Origin: JABCYV01 sp035512155
Lineage (GTDB): Bacteria > Acidobacteriota > Terriglobia > Terriglobales > Acidobacteriaceae
DNA: 64,000 nucleotides
Direction: 5' to 3'
Assembly (NCBI GenBank): GCA_035512155.1
Contig: DATKEN010000123.1
Span: 62,001 to 126,000, forward strand
The first letter of the stretch is position 1, and every line of letters begins with the position of its first letter. The position numbers and the translations under genes were made by a program. The notes under the pieces are model-generated. The model made no database searches and was not told the origin of the DNA. It was given only the letters and a program-made list of their open reading frames with translations. Below, piece after piece: positions 25,895 to 34,847 of this stretch.

Positions 25895-25905
25895 TTCAGA
25901 ACGGA

Positions 25906-26036
25906 CCTCAGACCTCGGGTGTTAGACCTTAGGCCTCGGACTCGAATTTAGAATCTTTGAGCGCGAAATAAGAGGTTCAAAGTCTGACGCCTGGGATCTA
26001 AGGCCTGATGGCCAAGGTCTGGGGTCTGACGCCCGC
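25906..26036. repeat. 'cagacct/aggcct' intergenic repeats
   Basis: Several short units built on CTCAGACCTCGG and TTAGGCCTCGG, with inverted counterparts (GGCCTGATGGCC, AAGGTCTGGGGTCTGACGCC), fill the gap after the M23 gene. A similar GACGTCTGAGATCGGAGGGC piece occurs near 22890-22918. Non-coding. Confidence 0.5.
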
Positions 26037-26039
26037 TCT

Positions 26040-26456
26040 CTACTGTCGCAATCCCATCCATCTCTCCGAAAGTACTATCGAGTTCCCCGGATTCTGGGGA
26101 TCGTAGCGCACCGACGTGGGCAAGCCCAAGCGGCAAGAATGAAGATTGATCCACTGACGGAGATAGGTGACGTCCTGCGAGGCTTCGTACGAGACTCCCG
26201 CGACGTCATAGTGATAGATCAGAAATGTCGCCGGGCGCTGTCCCCCGTCCAGCATCTCCTGGACATCGATCACAGTACCATCAGTGATGCGTCCAACGCG
26301 GTCGAGCCATGCTCGCCGCTCCCGCTCCAGGTTTTCCGCGCTCTTAGGTTTACGGCGCAGCAGGAAATACGCGGCCAGCGCACAGCCAGAACCGCCCAGA
26401 ATCAAAGCATAAAGACGAACTGGAATCATGTGTAGCGGGAGGAACAGCCGCAACAT
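26040..26456 (-). CDS. DUF3592-like single-pass membrane protein
   Basis: A 138-residue protein (start ATG at 26456, or 26429). A membrane helix spans about residues 13-33 (LYALILGGSGCALAAYFLL). The outer domain is beta-rich and matches DUF3592 style: RITDGTVIDVQEMLDGGQR, FLIYHYDVAGVSYEASQ, then a LPTSVRYDPQNPGNSIVL ending that recurs in this family. Function of DUF3592 proteins is unknown. The gene lies between repeat DNA and a pseudogene. Confidence 0.75.
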   Translation of the reverse strand: MLRLFLPLHMIPVRLYALILGGSGCALAAYFLLRRKPKSAENLERERRAWLDRVGRITDGTVIDVQEMLDGGQRPATFLIYHYDVAGVSYEASQDVTYLRQWINLHSCRLGLPTSVRYDPQNPGNSIVLSERWMGLRQ

Positions 26457-26717
26457 GCAACTGTTGCCTGATTCAGCATAATGCCAGATGGAGAATCGGG
26501 GAAGAGCCTGCAGTGGTTACTTGAGGATCGCTTCGCAATTGGCAATTTGCACAATTGAGCGGGTTACCCTTCATTGACTTGTTGTACCTCTACACCCAAC
26601 ATTTCAGCCCAATAATCGAGCAGAAGCTTGCAGCACTATATCTGGGCGGCGGCATGGGTGTTTGCTTGCGCAGCTGTAATATCTCTTCCACATTACGTGA
26701 TTCTGAGGTAGGCCACC

Positions 26718-27096
26718 ATGACTCGAGAACGGGCGCTGAAGGCTGTGATTGTTGTTGGCGGGATTGCTCTTTTTGGCTGCAGTTTATCCTTTGACGATGT
26801 TTCTATGGCGATGACATGAGTCGGAATTCGCACCGATGATGCTGAGTCTCTACGCTACACTCGGGATTTTCTTGCTGCTGGCGACACGTAACCCATCCGC
26901 GAATCGAGGCTTGATCGCCTTCACCGCATGGTCGAGTTTTGCTCACGGCGCTGTTATGGCCGTGCAGGTATTCGAGAATAGGATCGGACGCGGGGAACTG
27001 ATGGGCGTAGCTATGTTCGTAATCATCGGTGTGGCCCTGATCGCGCTTGCTCCGGCAAAGCAATCAAAAGAGCGAGCATCGGCAGCCGTCGCGTAG
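26718..27096 (+). pseudogene. DUF6632-type membrane protein, frameshifted and with internal stop
   Basis: An intact-looking start (ATG 26718, upstream GAGGTAGG) reads MTRERALKAVIVVGGIALFG, the family's usual N-terminus. At about 26778-26785 the frame must shift by +1 to continue as YPLTMFLWR. That frame meets TGA at 26812 before HESEFAPMMLSLYATLG and the rest of the family sequence (26836-27096, ending APAKQSKERASAAV). The 86-residue 3' part has two or three membrane helices and might still be translated from ATG 26836. DUF6632 proteins are common in acidobacteria and have unknown function. Confidence 0.8.
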
Positions 27097-27361
27097 GGTC
27101 GTATTCTGCGAAAGGCCGGCCTAGGAATCTTGTCCTACCGCAGCCAAGGCCGAAGACGCGAAGCGTTGATGAGTTCTCTCTTATACCGCCTAACTGCTTA
27201 AACCAGCCTCTTACACCACCAATCCCGGTCAATGAGTGCAATGGCGATATTACGACAGCAACTTTCTTAGGTGCCGCCAACTCCGCGCCTTTCATTGACT
27301 TGCCCCGTTTCAACGTAAGATTCGCGCCGTGGGTGTTTCGGCGGCGAGAAAAGTTCTCGCC

Positions 27362-28078
27362 TTAGCTTAACGTGACGGCCACGGCGGCCAGGGCAGCCGG
27401 TAATGACCAAGCCCAATCGCCTAGATAAGTAACGGCTGCCGCGGCTACGACGCAGCCGACGAAGAAGCCGACAAGGAGATGGAGAGCGCCGATTTGTCGC
27501 CTTCTGTTGCTCTCCATTGGCTGGGTTGGCGAACTCGAGTCCACCAGCGCCAGTACAGCGTTCGTCAAGTTGCCCGTCATGACCGCGGTTGAGGGAGCAA
27601 CCGGCAGGGTCAAGCGCAAGAGAGCGAACTGACAGCCCATGGCGGCGACCGCGATCATCGCCGCGATCGTGCCCATTAGGCCATGCGGATCGGCGGACGG
27701 TTTGGTGATGACACTGAAAATCAACACGCAAGTAATCAGCAGAAACTGAATCAGGAGAAGCAGACGCATCAAGCCGCTACCACGCCGGCCCGTTGCTTTG
27801 GCAATCAGCCAAGTGGCGGCGACGGCAATGATAAAAATGGGAATAGCCAGAATCTGTGCGGGATTTACCTTATCGTGACGCACTATGAGAGCGCCGATGA
27901 CCACGATGTTACCGGTTATGTGTGCGGTGAAGATGCCGAGGCTCAGGAATCCGATCAGGTCGACCATACCCGCGATTACGCTGAGCAAGGTAGGGAGCCA
28001 TCGTTCCGATCGCGAGGGCGTCGCTGCGTCATGCGATGCGCCTCCACCAGCTATGGCGGTTGATTCTATCGTGGACAT
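27362..28078 (-). CDS. DUF1275/YoaK-family membrane protein
   Basis: About 238 residues from ATG 28078 (a GTG at 28096 directly after the upstream stop is an alternative). Six predicted membrane helices. Family features: SVIAGMVDLIGFLSLG(I)FTAHITGN near the N-terminus and PSTAVMTGNLTNAVLAL in the middle, both ending in T-GN. YoaK-type proteins are uncharacterised transport-like membrane proteins. It follows the ThrE-like gene by at most 18 bases, so the two form an operon. Confidence 0.88.
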   Translation of the reverse strand: MSTIESTAIAGGGASHDAATPSRSERWLPTLLSVIAGMVDLIGFLSLGIFTAHITGNIVVIGALIVRHDKVNPAQILAIPIFIIAVAATWLIAKATGRRGSGLMRLLLLIQFLLITCVLIFSVITKPSADPHGLMGTIAAMIAVAAMGCQFALLRLTLPVAPSTAVMTGNLTNAVLALVDSSSPTQPMESNRRRQIGALHLLVGFFVGCVVAAAAVTYLGDWAWSLPAALAAVAVTLS

Positions 28079-28096
28079 GGCAGATTGCCTCGTCAC

Positions 28097-29347
28097 TCAA
28101 GACTTGGTCTTGGTCACTTTTTCACTAACGTAATCAATGATTAATTTCGGGACGATAAGCCCGAAGCTCATCGCCAAGATAATGAGAGTGGCGACGGAAC
28201 CGTCAGCGAGCGTCGCGCCCATGAGCTCCCACGTCCTATACGCGCTGTCCGTTAGCTGCACAAGTCCGCTTGCCATTCTGAAGAGGAAGACGCCGGGCAT
28301 CATCGATACCACGGAAGCAAAGCCGATGGCAGCAAATGGCATGTGCCAACGGCGCGAGACCGGTGTGAGGATCAGCCCAACGATGAGGCAAGCAACAAAG
28401 GCGCCAGCCGCGGCGCTAGCCCCGAACTTAGTGAGCGCTACCCATCTCAGACCATGGGCGACCATGCCGACCACTACGGGCCAAGCCAGCATATCCAGCG
28501 GGGTGGAAAAGAAGACACTGTAGCAAGCAACAGCGACCCCGGCTGCGATCACGTCCTGCCACAGAGGTAGCGCGCGCGCGGGCGGGTCTACGGGTAAGGA
28601 GACGCCGAGAGGGGCAAGCCCAAGCAGCAGGCCTGTCGAGATGGCCACAACCACGAACACGGCATAAATCAGTCGTGCAGCCCCGAGATCGATGCGGCCC
28701 CTGATCATGTCCAACATGCCATTGAGGAAATGCGGCCCCGGCACCAGCACCATGCACGGGCAGACTGCGACAAGACGCAGCGACGAACTCAGTTCATACC
28801 GAACCGCTAGCGCCCCGACCACCCCAGCGACCAACGCCGCGCCGAATGGTTGCAGAAAGATATTTGTGCTGTAACGGGCCAACGTGCGGCGCAGAACAGC
28901 ACCCGCCGCCGCGCTCCCGAATATGAGCGCCGCTGCGGTCAGGTGTTGGACGCCGAAGAGTACCGCTAAAGCCACCGCGCCCGCCGCGGCCGCCAAGGCG
29001 AACAGCCAGGTCGGCGCAGGTGGCGCCTTTGCGATTCTGTCGATTGCTTCCATTGCGTTGGCCGGGGCCAAGGGTCCGTCACACACCGCCTCAAATGTTC
29101 GCATTGTCGAAGCCACGCGATCCATGTCCACGCCGGAAGGAGCGGCCTCAATTGCTGAAATGAATTTGCCTTCCGCGTCTTCGGCTTGAATTTCCAGCTC
29201 TCCCCAGCGTGGAAAGATCGCGGCGCGAAACCCCAGACAGTTGCTCAAGCGTTCAGTGGCATCCACAGTCTGCTGCGTGGATTGGCCATTGACGTACAAA
29301 ACTCGAGCAACAGCGAGGACAAGATTAGAGCGCTCTTCCGGCGTCAT
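28097..29347 (-). CDS. ThrE-family (threonine/serine exporter-like) membrane protein
   Basis: A 416-residue fused ThrE protein. The N-terminal cytoplasmic DUF1212 domain spans about residues 1-135 (ATERLSNCLGFRAAIFPRWGEL, MDRVASTMRTF). About ten membrane helices follow, covering both the DUF1212 and DUF3815 halves. FGASAAAGAFVACLIVGLI and MPFAAIGFASVVSMMPGVF are typical of the second half. The corynebacterial homologue exports threonine and serine. GAGGAG upstream gives a confident start. Co-transcribed with the DUF1275 gene; a small-molecule efflux pair is inferred. Confidence 0.88.
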   Translation of the reverse strand: MTPEERSNLVLAVARVLYVNGQSTQQTVDATERLSNCLGFRAAIFPRWGELEIQAEDAEGKFISAIEAAPSGVDMDRVASTMRTFEAVCDGPLAPANAMEAIDRIAKAPPAPTWLFALAAAAGAVALAVLFGVQHLTAAALIFGSAAAGAVLRRTLARYSTNIFLQPFGAALVAGVVGALAVRYELSSSLRLVAVCPCMVLVPGPHFLNGMLDMIRGRIDLGAARLIYAVFVVVAISTGLLLGLAPLGVSLPVDPPARALPLWQDVIAAGVAVACYSVFFSTPLDMLAWPVVVGMVAHGLRWVALTKFGASAAAGAFVACLIVGLILTPVSRRWHMPFAAIGFASVVSMMPGVFLFRMASGLVQLTDSAYRTWELMGATLADGSVATLIILAMSFGLIVPKLIIDYVSEKVTKTKS

Positions 29348-29410
29348 ATCTGCTCCTCACAAAGATTTCGAAACTGCAGGCGTCCGATCCAAAAGCCGAA
29401 CGGGAAAATT

Positions 29411-29441
29411 GGAGCCGGCCTGAACCATTCAAGCCGGCTCC
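29411..29441 (-). terminator. terminator downstream of fumC
   Basis: Perfect 9-base arms (GGAGCCGGC at 29411-29419, GCCGGCTCC at 29433-29441) enclose a 13-base loop. On the minus strand the stem is followed by CAATTTT, giving a plausible rho-independent terminator 38 bases after the fumC stop. Confidence 0.7.
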
Positions 29442-29478
29442 GGGCCCCGGGGGGTCGATGCTTAATGAGAGCCTCGCC

Positions 29479-30891
29479 CTATGCAGCGACGGGCGATGCC
29501 ACGTACGGCCGGACCATTTTCTTGGGGTCGACAACGCGATCGAATTCGGCTTCCGTCACGAAGCCGAGCTTGAGCGCGGCAACCTTGAGCGTGAGGTCGT
29601 TGTCCATCGCGTAATGGGCAATCTTCGAAGCCTTGTCATAGCCGATCACCGGCGAAAGTGCCGTGACCAGCATGAGTGACTCCTCGACATACTGGTTGAT
29701 CTTCTTCAAATTAGGCTTAGTTCCTTCGACCAGGAATTTCCGGAAGTTCGTGCACGAATCGGTCATCAGGGTGATTGAGTGGGTCACGTTATAGATGATC
29801 AGAGGCTTGTAGACGTTCATCTCGAGGTAACCGCCGGCACCGCCAAAGCCCACCGCGGTGTCGTTCGCCATCACCTGGACGGCGACCATCGCGAGAGCTT
29901 CGGCCTGGGTCGGGTTTACTTTGCCAGGCATAATCGAGGAGCCTGGTTCGTTTTCTGGTATCCGCAGTTCGGCGAAGCCCGCCCGCGGTCCGCAGGACAT
30001 GAGCCGGATGTCATTCGCGATCTTATAGAGTGAAACGGCGAGTGTGCGGAGCGTACCGGAAAGTTGTACTTGACCGTCGTGAGCGCCCTGCACGGTGAAC
30101 TTGTTTGGCGCAGAGACGAACTGCAAGCTTGTGAGCTTGGCGATCTCGGCTGCAGCGGCATCCCCGAAGCCAGGTGCTGCATTGATGCCGGTGCCCACCG
30201 CCGTGCCCCCGAGCGCGAGACGATAGATACTCTTCAACGCGTCTTCGATCCGGTCGAGATCGTCTGCGAGCACGCCTGCATAGCCTGACCACTCCTGCCC
30301 GAGAGTGAGCGGGGTAGCGTCTTGCATGTGCGTGCGGCCGATCTTGACGATGTCGTCCCACTCCTTTGCCTTTGCGGCAATCGCATCGTGCAGCTGTTTC
30401 ACCGCTGGCATAAGCCTCTGCTTCACATTGACGGCAGCCGCGATATTCATCGCCGACGGAAATGTGTCGTTCGACGATTGGGACATGTTGACGTGGTCGT
30501 TAGGGTGAACCGGAGTCTTGCTCCCCAGCGGCGTGCCGGCGATTTGGCAACAACGGTTCGAGATCACTTCGTTCACGTTCATATTGAACTGGGTGCCGCT
30601 GCCCGTCATCCAAACGTGCAACGGGAACATGTCGTGGTGCTGGCCGGCCAGGATCTCGTCGCAGACTTGAGCGATCAGATCGTGGCGCTTCTTGTCGAGG
30701 CGCTTACCGGCAAAGTTTGCATTGGCCGCGCCTTTCTTCAAAATGGCATAGGCCGTAATCATTTCGCGGGGAATTAAATCCTTCCCGATGTCGAAGTGTT
30801 CGAGCGAACGCTGGGTTTGTGCGCCCCAGAGCTTGTCGGCCGGAACATCTACCTCGCCCAGACTGTCGGTTTCCTTGCGAATTTCTGGCAT
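29479..30891 (-). CDS. fumC: class II fumarate hydratase
   Basis: A 470-residue TCA-cycle enzyme converting fumarate to malate in the cytoplasm. Signatures: DVPADKLWGAQTQRSLEHF at the N-terminus, TGSGTQFNMNVNEVIS near 112-126, SSNDTFPSAMNIA near 142, TPLTLGQEWSGYA near 190 and the mobile loop GSSIMPGKVNPTQAEA near 320. Full length for FumC (tetramer, no iron-sulfur cluster). AAAAGGAG precedes the ATG. A terminator hairpin follows. Aspartate ammonia-lyase shares the fold, but the sequence around GAQTQRSLEHF favours fumarase. Confidence 0.96.
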   Translation of the reverse strand: MPEIRKETDSLGEVDVPADKLWGAQTQRSLEHFDIGKDLIPREMITAYAILKKGAANANFAGKRLDKKRHDLIAQVCDEILAGQHHDMFPLHVWMTGSGTQFNMNVNEVISNRCCQIAGTPLGSKTPVHPNDHVNMSQSSNDTFPSAMNIAAAVNVKQRLMPAVKQLHDAIAAKAKEWDDIVKIGRTHMQDATPLTLGQEWSGYAGVLADDLDRIEDALKSIYRLALGGTAVGTGINAAPGFGDAAAAEIAKLTSLQFVSAPNKFTVQGAHDGQVQLSGTLRTLAVSLYKIANDIRLMSCGPRAGFAELRIPENEPGSSIMPGKVNPTQAEALAMVAVQVMANDTAVGFGGAGGYLEMNVYKPLIIYNVTHSITLMTDSCTNFRKFLVEGTKPNLKKINQYVEESLMLVTALSPVIGYDKASKIAHYAMDNDLTLKVAALKLGFVTEAEFDRVVDPKKMVRPYVASPVAA

Positions 30892-31017
30892 CTTATTCTC
30901 CTTTTTGACCGGCAGTTATGCCGGATCATTCGGTTTGGCTCTTCCGATTTATGTTCATTGTTTTGGCGATAGGACATCTCTAGTTTTAATAACTGACTCC
31001 TTTCGTTTCCCCTCGTT

Positions 31018-32316
31018 CTAAAACTCCACTTTTGTTCTGAACCCTAAAACGACAGCGTGTCCTGTTCTCGCGCCCACGTTCGCGTAGTACTGAATCACTG
31101 GCTGCAGGAGCAGCATATGTAAGGGATCCAGAAGCGTGTTGAATTCGATGCCGTGCTCCACCTTCCACGCGGGCGTGCTTTGCGGATCAAATTGCTGGCT
31201 CAACCGGTTTTGCACGTAGCCCAGCGACATTGTGTTGTGAATTGGCAGGGGCAACGGCTCATTGAAGCGTAGCCCCGCAGTGAGCATGGTGTTGTTGCGG
31301 TTGACGTTCGCCGGGCTCCAGTCGTATGCAAACGTCCCGTCCAAGCCCCTTGCTTCCTTCGGGTCAACGCGCCAGAGCGCTTGGCTCGCCATCCAGTACA
31401 ACAGATAGTCCCCCGACCGCGGTCTCGCGCTCGACGCCGTTGCGAACTCTCCAGGATTGTAAGAAGCGCCAAACTGATAGAGCCCGGAGTATCCCTTGCG
31501 ACTTTCGACGCTGTCGAAGGCGCGTACGGAGCTAGCGTTCTTGCCCGGAGTGAACCCGATCTCAGAGATGCTCACCGGTACTCCGCGAAACTGTGGAACT
31601 AATCCAGTCGGATTATGGGCAAAGGGCTCGCGGTCTTCGGCTTCGACCATCGATTTCATGTAAAGGTTGTGAATGGGGACAACGCGCACTTCCATCGCTG
31701 GCGTTGACGGGGGATCGAAAGACTCGAAGTCCGTGAACAGATTGCCCAATGCGTATCCCATCGGCTCGAAGATGAATGACGCCGCGTAGTGTTGCGCGCC
31801 ATAGAAGTCTTGACCTGCAAACTGGCCGATACGCGCCGCGATTCTCTCGTCGATCCATCGCTTCTCGAGCCACCAAGAATCCAGGCGGCACGTATTCATG
31901 CTGGACATCCCACTCGGACTTGTCAGGAGGCCCAGATAAGCTCCGAGATTGCCTCCGCCCTGCCACAGCGCTGTCGCATGGAAATACAGGTCGTGAATAC
32001 CGACCAGCTTTCCGAAATCGATGTCCACCGTCCCGCGAAAACGATTCCAGCTCGCGAAGCGCTCTTTCTGCGGGCTCTCGATGTTCCACAGAGAATCGCT
32101 CACGTACTGGAAATCGAATCGGACGCCACGTTCCAACAAGCGCGTCCTTTCGCCGCCCCATTCGCCGAACAGGTGGCCGTACGGGCCCTGACCTGTCTCA
32201 TGGCTGTCCGGACCGCCGAGTGTTTCCTCCTGTTGGCCTTGCGAAGACAACGGAACTACTAGCGCGCAAAAGCCAGAGAAAACCACAAAAGCAATTCGAA
32301 GCATTCGTGCATTCAT
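31018..32316 (-). CDS. OprB-type carbohydrate porin
   Basis: About 432 residues from ATG 32316. A signal peptide (IAFVVFSGFCALVVPLSSQGQ) is followed by the OprB N-terminal signature (HLFGEWGGERTRLLERGVRFDFQYVSD). The rest is alternating beta-strands and it ends in a C-terminal aromatic residue (GFRTKVEF), as outer-membrane beta-barrels require for BAM insertion. OprB porins pass sugars across the outer membrane. A second member lies at 60057-61493. No transporter or regulator is linked. Confidence 0.87.
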   Translation of the reverse strand: MNARMLRIAFVVFSGFCALVVPLSSQGQQEETLGGPDSHETGQGPYGHLFGEWGGERTRLLERGVRFDFQYVSDSLWNIESPQKERFASWNRFRGTVDIDFGKLVGIHDLYFHATALWQGGGNLGAYLGLLTSPSGMSSMNTCRLDSWWLEKRWIDERIAARIGQFAGQDFYGAQHYAASFIFEPMGYALGNLFTDFESFDPPSTPAMEVRVVPIHNLYMKSMVEAEDREPFAHNPTGLVPQFRGVPVSISEIGFTPGKNASSVRAFDSVESRKGYSGLYQFGASYNPGEFATASSARPRSGDYLLYWMASQALWRVDPKEARGLDGTFAYDWSPANVNRNNTMLTAGLRFNEPLPLPIHNTMSLGYVQNRLSQQFDPQSTPAWKVEHGIEFNTLLDPLHMLLLQPVIQYYANVGARTGHAVVLGFRTKVEF

Positions 32317-32738
32317 AGCTGAACCATCAGCACAGCAGCTCAATGAAGTCTTATGCGCCTCGCAGTCTTCCTAACCAAACGTGAACGAAAAAGCCTGAAC
32401 GCCGGGACCAAGGAATTCGATCTCAAAAGTGCGGTCTCCTATTTGACCCTTTTGCCGGATGAGCTGATAAAGAAGACGGGCTCTCGAACCTCGTCGATGC
32501 CGTCAGGGGCGGAGTCAATCAACTCCGGAATCGTCACCGGGCGCGGTGCCGTCCAATTTTACGTTTTCCTCCTTGAGATACCTTAGACAACCAAGGGCCT
32601 ACCCGGGTGGGAACCGCACTTGAAGACGAGTGACGCAGCGGACTCTTTCCCGCAATCAAGTAAGTGTGCTCTTGTCGAACGTTTTCCGTCAACAGGCATA
32701 CTCGGGATTGGCCGACGGAATCGGAACAACAGTCGAAA
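32317..32738. other. intergenic region beside IS110 remnant
   Basis: 422 bases with no supported gene. It follows the truncated transposase on its downstream side but contains no recognisable continuation of it in any frame. The breakpoint near 32740 is therefore probably a deletion or replacement. A ribosome-site-like TCAAGGAGG on the minus strand near 32567-32575 leads to no credible frame. Confidence 0.4.
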
Positions 32739-32960
32739 TCAACCTTGGCGACTATCCGCCAGCAGTCGCTCGAACCAGCGAACTTGCCCGCTCGCTTCCA
32801 TTCCCACGCGCACCTTGTGTCCTTGTTCTTTCAGACCCCGATAGAACTTCTCTGCTTCCAGGCTATGTTCCAGTCGCTGCTCCTGAAACTCTCCTGTGTC
32901 GGTATCTACCCACGCAATTTGTTGGAAGCCCGGGTGATAGTCACAACCTATAATCAACAT
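32739..32960 (-). pseudogene. 5' fragment of an IS110-family transposase
   Basis: 73 codons from ATG 32960, with ribosome site AAAGGAG. They encode the start of a DEDD transposase: IIGCDYHPGFQQIAWVDTDT (first catalytic Asp) and KVRVGMEASGQVRWFERLLA (the Glu region). Intact IS110 transposases run about 340-400 residues, so four-fifths is missing. The frame ends at a stop soon after RLLADSRQG. No downstream half was found. An inactive remnant. Confidence 0.85.
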
Positions 32961-33092
32961 GTTCGGCTCCTTTCTCCCCAGCCTTGGTTGGTTGGCACCA
33001 CCAAAGATTACTCGGGCACTGGAGCCGACATTGTCATGGAATCATTTGCACCACCTGAGACCGTGGGCGAGAAAGCTCGCGCCTGCATTGGT

Positions 33093-33974
33093 CTATTCAG
33101 TGGCTTTCGCGCGAATCACAGCAATCAGGGCCGCCGTAGTGGAGACGTCGATGCCGTAACGTTCCCCACCGCGCACAATCGGACCGCCAATGGCATCCAA
33201 TTCGAGCTGCCGCCTGGAGGCAAGGTCCTTCTGCATGGAGCTGCGTGTGCCCGAGGGCAAGCCGTCGAAGATCGCCTGGATCTGGGCCGCGTCTGCTTCT
33301 GCGCCCCTTGCTTGCGCCACGCCGCAGACCTCAGCCATGGCGGAAATCAACTTGCGTTTCCACCCCGCATCCGCGTAGATCTCCCCTTTGTTCATACCGG
33401 ATGCCGACGTCACGAGCGCGAATGGTCCCAGGAAGCAGAGCTTGTTCCACAGCAGAGTCTGCTCGTTCTGGATGAACCGGCACGTGAATTCGAGATCGCG
33501 CAATCGTGCGACGATTGCGCCCAGGACTTGCTCTCCACTGGCGGCAAGGTTGAGATTTACGAACGGGGAGCGCTGCACGAACCGTCCCGGGGCAATCTTC
33601 TCGGCTTCAACCGCGATCGTCGCCGGCAGCACGCGATCACGTCCAAAGTGTGCGCGTAGGAGCTCGACGTGATCCACTCCGTTCAGCAACGGAACTATAC
33701 AGCGTGGCAATGACTGCACGGCTTCGAGCGCCTTTTTTAGTTGATAGGTTTTAGTTGCGATCCACAGCACGTCAACCGGACTTGAGAGCGTGGCTATGAC
33801 TCTCGCTGGCGCAGTAATGGCGACGGCGCCTGACGGACGCTCCAGTGACAAATTTGCGGGATAACCCGGCAGCCTCTCTGGTCGTACTACTACGGTGACG
33901 CCTTCGCCAAGGGATGCTACCGCGGTGCCAACCAGACCTCCGATGGCTCCGGCTCCCAAAACTGCATGCTCCAT
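33093..33974 (-). CDS. ketopantoate reductase-family protein (PanE/ApbA)
   Basis: A 293-residue NADPH-dependent reductase. The Rossmann start HAVLGAGAIGGLVGTAVA is at residues 3-20. Conserved segments: VDVLWIATKTYQLKKALEAV near 67, PLLNGVDHVELLR near 94, and the catalytic Lys region LLWNKLCFLGPFALVTSASG near 174. PanE reduces ketopantoate to pantoate for CoA. Several paralogous subfamilies exist, so the precise substrate is not certain and no pan genes are adjacent. Confidence 0.88.
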   Translation of the reverse strand: MEHAVLGAGAIGGLVGTAVASLGEGVTVVVRPERLPGYPANLSLERPSGAVAITAPARVIATLSSPVDVLWIATKTYQLKKALEAVQSLPRCIVPLLNGVDHVELLRAHFGRDRVLPATIAVEAEKIAPGRFVQRSPFVNLNLAASGEQVLGAIVARLRDLEFTCRFIQNEQTLLWNKLCFLGPFALVTSASGMNKGEIYADAGWKRKLISAMAEVCGVAQARGAEADAAQIQAIFDGLPSGTRSSMQKDLASRRQLELDAIGGPIVRGGERYGIDVSTTAALIAVIRAKATE

Positions 33975-34012
33975 GCCAGCACCCCCCGGTAGACGCTATG
34001 CCGCGCACTTCA

Positions 34013-34813
34013 CTATTCATCCACCACTGGATTCCGTAACGTCCCCACTCCCTCCACGCTCACCTCGATCACCTCTCCAGCGACAACCGGGCCCACGCCT
34101 TTGGGCGTTCCCGTGGCGATCACGTCCCCGGGAAAGAGCGTCATGACTTGCGTGATGTAACGGATTATGACTTCCAGTGGAAATATGAAATCCCGCGTGT
34201 TGCCCTGCTGGCGGATCTCCCCGCTAACCCGGGTTTCGACGCTGACGCCCGCCCAGGGGTCAATCTCGTCCGTGACCAGCGGGCCTACCGGGCAGAAAGT
34301 GTCGAAGCCCTTGGCGCGGGTCCACTGGCTATCATTTTTCTGCACATCGCGCGCCGTTACGTCGTTGAGGCAGGTGTAACCCAGAATATAGGGACGAACG
34401 TCTTCGTCAGGGCCGGCTTTGTAGCACGTGCGACCCACCACTACCGCGAGCTCACCTTCGAAATCCACCCGCTGCGAGAATTTGGGCCGGCGAATCTGCT
34501 GCTCCGGCGCCAGCAACGAGGATGGCGGTTTGAAAAATATCAAAGGCTCCGCCGGGACTTCATTTCCCAGCTCGGCAGCATGCTCGCGGTAATTGCGGCC
34601 CACGCAAACAATTTTTGATGGGCGAACCGGCGCCAACAGCCTGGCCTCGGCGAAAGGCAGACGATCCATCCGCTTGGTGGGCAAATCTTCAATGTCCCCG
34701 CCCATCTGTTCTGGCGGACGCAGCAGCAGCCGGGTAATCTCGTTTTTCCCCGCGACGGATTCGACCAGGCCGTAGTGAACCTGACTATCGAGTTGAAAGC
34801 GGCAATATTTCAT
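34013..34813 (-). CDS. fumarylacetoacetate hydrolase-family protein
   Basis: A 266-residue FAH-fold enzyme. The core starts at about residue 68 (KIVCVGRNYREHAAELG). Metal ligands: Glu pair in RVDFEGELAVVVG and Asp in YILGYTCLNDVTARD. GPLVTDEID, TQVMTLFPGDVIATGTPKGVGP and the C-terminal GEVIEVSVEGVGTLRNPV are all family hallmarks. Members include oxaloacetate decarboxylases, acylpyruvases and HpcE-type isomerases; the exact substrate is not determinable here. GAGGTG upstream supports the ATG. Confidence 0.93.
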   Translation of the reverse strand: MKYCRFQLDSQVHYGLVESVAGKNEITRLLLRPPEQMGGDIEDLPTKRMDRLPFAEARLLAPVRPSKIVCVGRNYREHAAELGNEVPAEPLIFFKPPSSLLAPEQQIRRPKFSQRVDFEGELAVVVGRTCYKAGPDEDVRPYILGYTCLNDVTARDVQKNDSQWTRAKGFDTFCPVGPLVTDEIDPWAGVSVETRVSGEIRQQGNTRDFIFPLEVIIRYITQVMTLFPGDVIATGTPKGVGPVVAGEVIEVSVEGVGTLRNPVVDE

Positions 34814-34847
34814 AGCACCTCAGGGACAGATTTAACTCCAAGCAATT

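Noticed and set aside
32664..33659. 331-codon plus-strand frame over the IS110 remnant and panE-like gene
   Set aside because: It is antisense to two recognisable proteins and has no domain of its own.
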